In this document: piece by piece, positions 56,647 to 64,000 of the stretch
How the letters are laid out: the number at the start of each line of letters is the position of its first letter
How positions within the stretch are numbered: the first letter of the stretch is position 1
Source of the DNA: Pseudofabraea citricarpa
Taxonomy: Eukaryota > Ascomycota > Leotiomycetes > Helotiales > Dermateaceae
DNA: 64,000 bases
Assembly (NCBI GenBank): GCA_029641185.1
Contig: JAPWGK010000010.1
Location: 62,001-126,000, forward strand
Direction: 5' to 3'
Notes under the pieces: generated by a model
Told to the model about the DNA's origin: nothing
Seen by the model: the letters and a program-made list of their open reading frames with translations, nothing else
The model's database searches: none
Position numbers and translations under genes: made by a program

Positions 56647-57928
56647 TTAGGGTTTAGTGACCAGCTTTATCCAGCTTCTATGGTCAGGTACTAAGCCCTG
56701 CTGTATATCTCGGAGTGCCTTGGATAATTTCGAGAAGCACGATGTCGAGGATGAGTAATCAACTGTATATATGATATCGTCATTTGTTGAGCGTCGCTTT
56801 ATCGATCCTATGGGTACGAGAACAGCGGCAGTACCAGCGGCATACACCTCCGAGAACCGAGCCACTTCTGAAAATGCGATCTATGAGAATTTTAGTCGGA
56901 AGTAACTTTTTTAATTTTCAAATTCATCAAACTGAAACGTTACTCACAGGTCGTTTTTCTACATGCCAGTCAAACGCTCTCGCTACCTCACAGATGCTGT
57001 CAACGGTTATACTCGGCACGACCTGCTGGCTGTCAGATACCACAAGGGTTGGTACTTTGCCATCGTTCAATACGCCAATGAATCCACTTGTGGAGAATTC
57101 ATCTATCAAGCTGTGGCTGAGGGAGTCGAGATGCAATGTAAGATTGAATCCTTGGCTTTTTGCATCGTCAATCAGTCCAAGTACAGGTCCATAATTGCCT
57201 CCCACCTTAACGGCTCCAGTGCCCAGAGGAGCTGCCCGATCGAAATCCTCTATTACGAGAACATCGGCGCCTTTGTTGATGCCTTTGCCGTGAAGGGGTG
57301 CTGCAGGTAGTACGTACACACAAAATGTGAATTGAGTCGCCAGGAACAGCCCCACCGTTGGACTGGAGGCAAATGCCATCGGTCGTATGTACAGTGATGC
57401 CCCTGTGCTGTGAGGGGGTACATAATCTGTATTCTTGCTAACTGCCATATTTACAGCTCGTAAAAATAAATCCGTAGGGATAGGTGGAATTGAAACACAG
57501 CGAGCGGAACGTGCAAATCGTAGAGCGTTTTGATGTGGTCGAAATAATTGAATTTCTCCAGATGGGCTTCGAAAAGCCTTCATTCCTTCAAATATTTGCT
57601 GCCCATAATTCAAACCTGGTGCAAGGCCATGGACTCGAAGATAAGGATCTTTAACAAATATAGGTTCTGTCCAAGCGGCCGTTTGGGCTGAGAACGTGGA
57701 TTCCACATGACCATTAACTGTGAGGCAAATGCAATGCACTTAGTATGAATAGACTGGTTATTTCTAATCATAGACCAATAAACACCATCTTACCTTCGAC
57801 AGGCTCAAATCCTAAGTGTTCCCAATCTGAAGGTACGTTAATTACTGGGAAAAGTTACTGGATATATGTGAGGTTAGTAGCTCACCTACATCTCCACGTG
57901 CGGGGAGAGGAAATTCTGCTGCATTCAT
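56647..57928 (-). CDS. gloG: Branched-chain-type aminotransferase (homotyrosine pathway)
   Basis: Class IV PLP aminotransferase proposed to convert 2-oxo-4-(4-hydroxyphenyl)butanoate to L-homotyrosine. Inferred CDS is complement(join(56647..56880,56948..57717,57794..57826,57886..57928)), 359 aa. The first two exons are tiny (43 and 33 nt) and code MNAAEFPLPARGDVD and WEHLGFEPVE. Motifs seen are LNYGQQIFEGMKAFR, the PLP Lys in AVKVGGNYGP, and EVYAAGTAAVLVPIG restored by the last splice. LRVHGLAPGLNYG matches the BCAT N-terminal domain. The gene heads the co-oriented minus-strand run of homotyrosine genes and is the HtyB equivalent. A primary-metabolism BCAT would usually carry a longer leader; none is evident here. 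Confidence 0.87.
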
Positions 57929-58822
57929 ACCTTGTCGTCGCTGGTTCCTTTTTTTTGTATGCCGTTTCTTGTTTTAGGAGAGAGGGTGGTGAATCTCGAT
58001 GTATTGCTATGGATATGTGTGCTATATATAAGAACGGTAGAAACCCGACACCCCCATTCATGTGCATACTTACTTCGCCACCCGTAGTGGGGGTTATAGA
58101 GCTATGACTTTGATTCTAATCCTAATATACATTCTAGGTTGGTTTTTGTAGAAGTAGATGTAAGGTAGGTAAAAAGAAAAAAGTTAACAAACTCCAAGAA
58201 GCGTATCCTGCGATACAGGAGTTACGGCAATTCTCTGATTAAGCCAGCTTTTATATCATATATGTTACATCTCCTAAACAGGTTTAGAATAGCAGTTGAA
58301 TCAAGAAAATGAAGCTGTTTTGTGGTATCAATTACATGTGATGACTCTCTAAGTTATATTGTTTTGGTTTCCTGGCTATGAAGCTTTTGACGTGAATTAC
58401 ATATTCCCAAGAAATATTCCTGATCTATAGACACTAAAGTCGATGTTGTAGCCTTCAACCACAAAATATTACGGCAAAATGGTTGTAATATATATTTTGA
58501 GAGCTATCTCAAGCAACTTACAAATACCGACAAACAAACCCTGCGCAGGGTATAAGACAACTTGGGCATTAAATAATAATAAAACAATTAGCTCATATCC
58601 ATCCACGTCAGGATAGATTCAATCACGACACGGGGCGGACCGAGCCGCTGCTGCGTGGGATGCTTCATCAATTATGAATTATCATTAAGAAATTTGAAGT
58701 CAAAGAAAAGCTTCGGAGAAAGATGAATTTCCAGGGCCTGGGTTTTGTGAATGTCATTTATTTCTGTAGCATTAGTTGAATTAACAGTTTGTCTATAGAC
58801 AAGACGGTTTCTATTCAATTTA
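57929..58822. promoter_or_regulatory. Transaminase promoter / oxygenase 3' flank
   Basis: About 890 bp between the transaminase start and the oxygenase stop, both minus-strand. The sequence is AT-rich with no supported gene. A GC-rich tract near 58618-58655 stands out from its surroundings but has no assigned role. Confidence 0.4.
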
Positions 58823-59921
58823 CTACCCGTATGTACGCACAAGTTTCGTCTGGTTATACTCCAGTGCAGTCATATGGTCATTGTACTTGCTCTCTCCGCC
58901 TTTGCAGAACTCCGGAAGCGAATCAACTAGTACGTTTCTGTCCGGTTTGCCAAAATACGCCGCCGAGTAGCGGTCAGGCAGAGTTTCCCCCGATTTCGCA
59001 TTTTTACCCTCGGGCAAATGTACTCGATGATTTGCCGATCGTAATTGCCTGTTTGTCCAGCGTTGCAGACAGTCACCAACGTTGATGATGACTTCATATA
59101 TACTGTCTGACTCAACAGGAATAAACATGCCTGAATTTTTCTGATCCTCAACCTGCAGGCCGCCGACAGAGTCCTGCAGCAAGAGCGTAAGAATTCCGAA
59201 ATCCGAGTGTTCACCAATCCTCATACCCGATTTCAGGTCTTCACAAGGTATAGATGGATAGTGGTTGATGCGAAGTTCACTAGTGTCGGTCTGATGTTTT
59301 GACAGAAGGATATCCTCGGGAAGATTAAATCCGATCGATATAGCTCGAAGAAGCTGGGTGTGGAACCTGTAGCACATGTCATAATAACTTTCCATGAATT
59401 TCCGAAATCCTGGCAAGTCATCCTCATCAACCCAACGATTGGGGAAAAGCTCATCGTCAGCAGCACCCTGATCAAATGACTCCTGTCCGTCAAAGTCAGA
59501 ATGAGTCGGTAAACGAACCAATTATCAATCATATGACGCACCCGGAACTCTGGAACGAAACCCTCCTTCTCCTCGTCCTTTTCAAACCCAGCGATTTTCG
59601 ATAATTGCTCTTGGCCAACCGCACTCCAACCTCGATGCGGATTTGCTGCTGCTGGATGCGGTGCTTTCTGTTTGGTGTGTTCGGGCAAAGCAAAGAAGCG
59701 CTTGTTCTGATGATAAGTTAGAAAGCCAGTCACACACAATGGTGTAGTAGTATACTAACGTATGAAAAGAGCTCATCTATCACCCTGTCTGGGACAGATG
59801 TGTTTCGTATCTTAGCAAATCCCCAAGTTGACAATGTGTCGCAAAGATTGTTACAAAATTTCTTGCGTTTCTCTTGACTGCCATGTTGAAAATCCCGATA
59901 GTCGAGTGTCTGAATTGTCAT
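58823..59921 (-). CDS. gloF: 2-oxoglutarate/Fe(II) dioxygenase, probable proline hydroxylase
   Basis: Non-heme iron oxygenase. Inferred CDS is complement(join(58823..59482,59542..59706,59760..59921)), 328 aa, introns of 59 and 53 nt. The start is the only nearby ATG (MTIQTLDYR). Splicing restores KRFFALPEHTK and EFRESFDQG, both standard for this fold. The iron triad is H and D in GEHSDFG plus the His in ANHRVHLPEG, and the 2OG-binding Arg is in DRYSAAYFGKP. By place in the recalled Glarea gene order it corresponds to GloF, described as a trans-selective proline hydroxylase; substrate is not deducible from sequence. It differs from the oxygenases at 7.0 and 61.2 kb, which share a HTDVG motif. 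Confidence 0.85.
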
Positions 59922-61221
59922 AGTAATAGTAACTCTTGTTTGTGATGCTTAATGATGATGTTATGTCGAGCACGAGAGTTACAATGTGAACATCGTATCA
60001 ATGCTCTTCATTTATATCCCAAGCGCTAGTAGGTTGGTTCGTGTGGAGTAAGAAAATGGTATCAGAAAAGGGAAAGGAGATATTTGACAGAAGTTCCTAA
60101 AGTTTACGAGATGTAGACGAGCTCACCGCTAATGCCCCGCCCCTATAAATGAACCACTTAAGAAAAACTCACTCAAAAGTAAATAAACTAAGTATCAAAA
60201 TTCTCAGTGCAATTAGAAAAGCCTTACTGTATAGTTTTTATCTTTAGGAAGTTAGCACATAAAGAAATAAAAGTACTTTGAATTTCCGCAATCGTGTAAG
60301 TCTGAATCATTACAATTGACATAAAACCCAAAATCTATAAAATCAGGAGAAATAAATGCTATCTATCCCAGGATTATTTTAATATATCTTATATAAGCAG
60401 AGAGTTATTATTAGGAGTTTAATAGTTGTGGTTCCTTGGTAGGGATGGGGCATTAGCGGTAAGCTCTTCTAGAAGAAACAGCCTCCGATCTACTATGCTC
60501 ACATCTCTCCGAAATGCGCTGATATTATAGACCAGATGCTAAGTCACATCTCAATGCATACCCCTAAATGTAGCGAAGAATGTTCATATCGTTCGATTGA
60601 AGAGACCGATATCGCAGTTGTACCTATTGTGGTGGAATTTCAAAGATTTAGGGCTACTAGGATTCTCCGAAAACCTAGTGAGGATGACGTGATGGCCTGA
60701 TTAGCTGTCCCACAGCTGAAAGACCTGGGCTAGTTTAGCGACCCAATAGGTCTTCCAAATACCTTAATTGCGCATTCCATTACGTTCCGACACAGTACCT
60801 CTATGATGATAGGCGCAGTAAACGATGTCTGACAAGCTCTCAGCTATTCCGGAAGGCCTTAGAGACAGACCCTCTGTCGTGTTCTTTTCCCCAAAGCCAG
60901 CCATCGGCCACCAGCGTTTTCCAGTGAATATACTAGCAAGAAACCTATGAGGCCTTCATAGCCTGAAGCTATAGATTATTTAGATCTTGATCGTGCGAAT
61001 TGTGGTATGCAGAGAGTTCACCCACGTTCGCTTAGGATAAAACGGTTTAGCTTAATTGCACAAATCCTTGGTGTGGTTCCTGGTTCCTTCGTGCCTTTCC
61101 TTCGTGAAATCTAGCGAGATAACGAGATAACGAGACAACTATCAACATCTGATACAAATACTGCTTTGACGTGTGTGTGTTCTTGACTAAGTTCATCCTC
61201 ACTTTCATATTGGCGGGCACA
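59922..61221. promoter_or_regulatory. Divergent promoter region between two oxygenases
   Basis: About 1.3 kb separating divergent oxygenase genes. It contains a TA-flanked inverted-repeat element (60116-60469) followed by about 650 bp of more balanced composition with no long open frame. Insertion of such an element could have changed spacing or regulation of the pair. Confidence 0.5.
60116..60469. mobile_element. Mariner-like miniature inverted-repeat element (MITE)
   Basis: A 354-bp AT-rich segment with 42-bp terminal inverted repeats at 60116-60157 and 60428-60469. Both ends begin GA(C/A)GAGCT(C/T)ACCGC and match at 35 of 42 positions without gaps. Four of seven differences are transitions. 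TA dinucleotides flank both ends (60114-60115 and 60470-60471), as expected for Tc1/mariner target duplication. The interior has no transposase frame. Assignment to a family rests on the TA flanks and size only. Confidence 0.7.
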
Positions 61222-62268
61222 ATGGACTACGTCAAGCAACCGGAAAACCAACGGTTGACTTCTTTGTCTCTATCTCGACTTGAAGAAAACAATCCAGAAG
61301 AATCGGCGAAGCTTTTTGAAGCATGTGTAAATGATGGCTTCTTTTATTTGGATCTGCGAGATCATAGACAGTTGCTGGGCGACTATGAAGCACTGCTTGA
61401 AATCATCAAACACTACTTTGACCAACCTCTAGAACAAAAGATGCAGGACGACCGCAAAAGTGATACAGTCGGCTATGAGCCTGTCGCAACCTCTGCCGGA
61501 GTACTAGATGGGTTACCAGATTACTACGAGTCTTTCAAGGTACCAAATGATTGCTCTTTAAGGCTGATTTAAGTATTGCCAGATACTGACACCTCTCAGG
61601 TCTCGTGGGACCAACTCAAGAATGGTGCTCAAGATGTGCCCAGCGTTGTCGAATCTAATATTAAGGTGTTTGATCGCTTCGCAAAGTATGTCCATAGTGT
61701 GCTTCTGATGGTATTGTCGCGTCTTTCCGATACCATGGATCGCCATGGGAACAACCGCTTTGAAGCTTCTCACAAAGATAGCACTGTTACCCGAACGAAC
61801 CTCACGTTCCTCAAATATCCAAAGCAGGATACAACAGAACACGGTGTTGGCCATAACAAACATACAGATGTGGGCACTTTGACATTCCTACTCAGTGGCC
61901 AGCGCGGCCTGCAAAGGCTTACGCCAGAGGGCTGGTGCCACGTAGAGCCTCGCTCAGGCTTTGCAGTTGTCAATGTTGGTGACTCGTTGAGGTTTCTTTC
62001 TGACTGTGTCCTCTCATCTGTCATACACAGGGTGCTGCCCGTGGGCCAACATCAGACGGAAGACAGATACACGTTGGCATATTTCCTGCGCCCTGAAGAT
62101 GAAGCAGTTTTCAAGGACTTCCACGGCAATTTGATTAGTGCACGATCATGGCACGATCGCAAGTTCGACCACTTCAGAGAGTCACACGACCAACAGAAGA
62201 AGGATTCCATCTTGATGGGTGGTATGGAAGAGAACCAGAAGTTCTTGCCGTACAAATTCCAGGTTTAA
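61222..62268 (+). CDS. gloE: 2-oxoglutarate/Fe(II) dioxygenase
   Basis: Non-heme iron oxygenase of the isopenicillin N synthase-like fold. Inferred CDS is join(61222..61539,61600..62268), 328 aa, one 60-nt intron. The start is the ATG reading MDYVKQPEN; the longer open frame begins with GTG. Iron ligands are HTD in KHTDVGTLT and His in SVIHRVLP; RYTLAYFLRP supplies the 2OG-binding Arg. HTDVG, the QRGLQ that follows and the C-terminal (C/D)RKFDHF-type ending closely resemble the oxygenase at 7.0-8.1 kb, so these two look like paralogues. The substrate is probably a Pro, methyl-Pro, Gln or homoTyr residue of the core, but cannot be chosen from sequence. It is divergent from the probable proline hydroxylase and convergent with the acyl-AMP ligase. 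Confidence 0.85.
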
Positions 62269-62594
62269 ATGGAGGTGTTAGAAGCAGAAAATCCGATGAC
62301 AATTCAACATGGCTTTGTGTTTGCTCTCCTCTGCAACCTTCGTCGCGACTTCATCTTGTGTAATATAAATCAGCACAAGACTTTTAAACGTATTGATTTT
62401 CTTTTAGAGACGGAATATACAAAACCTCGGAGATGAATTGATTTTGAGACATGTACGAATTGAATTTCAAGACCACGACTAATATGGTGGAAATCCAGTC
62501 TTTATTTCGGAAATCTCAGATAGAAATGAGTAATAAGAAACATTTTATTGTAATTTTCTACGAACAGGTTAGGTACCGGATAGGCTGAAACCTT
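62269..62594. other. Convergent spacer
   Basis: About 330 bp between the oxygenase stop and the ligase stop, AT-rich, expected to hold two convergent transcript ends. No gene is seen. Confidence 0.4.
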
Positions 62595-64000
62595 CTAAGA
62601 AGCGAGAAGCTGCTGTTTCAACTTGAACTTCAAGGCTTTTCCGTTGTGACTCTTGGGTATTGCCTCTATGAAACTGATGTTCTGACGCAACCAGTAAGGC
62701 TCGCTCAGAATGGTTTGAATATGCTTGCTTATACCCTGCTTGAGAGTCTTTTCGTCAACATCTGTCATGACCTTTTGGGACCGTACAACAAAAGCGAATG
62801 GACGCTCCCCAGCATCATCATCTGGTATTGCAACCACGGCTGCATCATCTACGGCGGGATGAGCCAATAGTTGTGCCTCGATCTCCACTGGGGGAACTTG
62901 AATGCCCTGTGACAGAGTTTATCAGCCAATGGGTTTCTTTCTGAAGGGTATGCAGACAAATACCTTGACCTTCATAATATCTTTCTTTCTGTCTACAATG
63001 AATAGATGACTGTCACCTTTGGTATTCTGTTTAAAAGTTGCCACATCACCAGTTCGGAGCCATCCGTCAGAATCAAAAGTTCCTGTATCTGTAGCACCGT
63101 CCGAAAGATAACCCTCCATAACACTGGGAGACCGTACGAATAGATCTCCCGCTTTTCCATGATCAGTGATTTCTGAGCCATCATCACCTACAAGTCGGGC
63201 TTCAACTAATGGGAGAAGACAGCCTGCTGACCCAGAATAGTTGCTGTTAGGGCTAGTCCATGAGACACATACGAAAGCCTCGGTTAAACCTTCGTAATAT
63301 TAGTTAGATGATCAACCAAACAAGAAACAGGTAGTAGTTTTGCCTACCGTATCCAGGGTTGATTTCCCATTCAGGACAAAGTTGTTGCACAGCTTTAGAG
63401 ACCTGCTCTGGTAGGCTTGCAGAGCCACTGATGACAGTCTTGACGGAAGACAAATCAAAACGTTTGAACAGGATCGGGTTCGTGACAAGCGCACCAATAA
63501 TGGTAGGGACCTATGTTATCTTTAGCCTGCAAGATCGAGCTATTTTATATCTGTGAACAATTTTTTATCGGTCACTAGATCAATCTTACCAGGTACATTC
63601 TGCGAATCTGATATTGTTGAACTGATTTCAAAACTGTGAGCATGTCGAATTTTGGATGTAAGATAATACAATCTCCCCGCCAGGTCAAAAAATGTTGAAG
63701 CAAAAGACCATAGGCATGGCTTAGCGGCAAGATTCCTAGGCTGATGTCTGTTTGTCCAGGAGAGCTGCAAGAATCGATTGTTGTTGCTTGCAGAACATTT
63801 GACATCACGTTCGCGTGAGATACCTTTGCAATTTTCTGGGGTTCGTTAGCAAAGCGGAAGTAAATCCGAGAGTTTCATGATTTGTACATACCAAAAATCC
63901 TGATGTGCCACTGGTTGGGCACAAATATGCCAAGCGCTGTTTGCTTTCAAACGCTCTCAAATTCAAAGGCTGCAAATCAGGCAAAAGCTCCCCATCTGCA
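62595..64000 (-). CDS. gloD: Acyl-AMP ligase, 5' end beyond the window
   Basis: Adenylate-forming enzyme expected to activate the polyketide fatty acid and load it on the NRPS T0 domain. Visible exons are complement(join(62595..62906,62964..63289,63348..63510,63590..63835,63892..>64000)), introns of 56-79 nt; about 385 C-terminal residues are seen and the N-terminus lies to the right. Motifs in order are CPTSGTSG with KVSHAN after the first visible intron, [20 protein letters not shown] across an intron, [25 protein letters not shown] and the C-terminal catalytic Lys region [10 protein letters not shown]. Members of this clan act either as CoA ligases or as acyl-AMP ligases that pass the chain straight to a carrier protein; the second fits the family model. 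No stop or frameshift was found. Confidence 0.88.

Noticed and set aside
1..64000. CRISPR arrays, rRNA, tRNA or bacterial operon signals
   Set aside because: No regularly spaced repeats or cloverleaf candidates were noticed and the gene architecture is clearly fungal; a tRNA scan was not run.

Overview
The window is a fungal secondary-metabolite gene cluster from a filamentous ascomycete. The evidence is short spliceosomal introns (41-109 nt) in all but one gene, an iterative type I polyketide synthase, a multimodular NRPS ending in a fungal-type terminal condensation domain, and AT-rich gene-free islands. Gene content and order match the pneumocandin (echinocandin-family lipopeptide) cluster of Glarea lozoyensis or a very close Helotiales relative. 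This is recognition by family, order and substrate logic; no search was run. The glo symbols are the Glarea names recalled for those roles and positions.

Layout, left to right. Two divergent cytochrome P450s (0.3-4.5 kb) and a free-standing thioesterase (5.8-6.8 kb) are followed by a non-heme iron oxygenase (7.0-8.1 kb). A nine-exon highly reducing PKS with KS-AT-DH-MT-ER-KR-ACP (8.7-16.6 kb, minus) shares a divergent promoter region with a single-exon hexamodular NRPS of about 7306 residues (18.0-40.0 kb, plus). Next come a 14-exon ABCC transporter (41.6-46.8 kb) and four minus-strand paralogues of leucine biosynthesis enzymes (aconitase/IPM isomerase, IPM dehydrogenase, IPM synthase, branched-chain transaminase; 47.3-57.9 kb), which form the L-homotyrosine set. 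Two divergent non-heme iron oxygenases (58.8-62.3 kb) and the 3' part of an acyl-AMP ligase cut by the right edge complete the window.

How the genes work together (known for this family, applied here by inference). The PKS makes a C-methylated reduced fatty acid (10,12-dimethylmyristate in pneumocandin). The thioesterase and AMP ligase release and activate it, and it is loaded on the N-terminal T domain of the NRPS. The four leucine-type enzymes lengthen 4-hydroxyphenylpyruvate by one carbon to homotyrosine. Six modules join the residues; adenylation pocket residues read by eye fit Orn-Thr-Pro-homoTyr-Gln-(methyl)Pro. The terminal condensation domain cyclises the chain. P450s and 2-oxoglutarate oxygenases hydroxylate Orn, Pro and homoTyr, and the ABCC pump probably exports the product.

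The pathway class is already described. Less expected features are a degenerate carrier-like domain after the terminal condensation domain, a 354-bp TA-flanked inverted-repeat element between two oxygenase genes, a long N-terminal extension on the aconitase, Asn-Gly coding repeats in both megasynthases, and recurrent GTTCGT splice donors. No pathway regulator, sulfotransferase or glucan synthase is seen.
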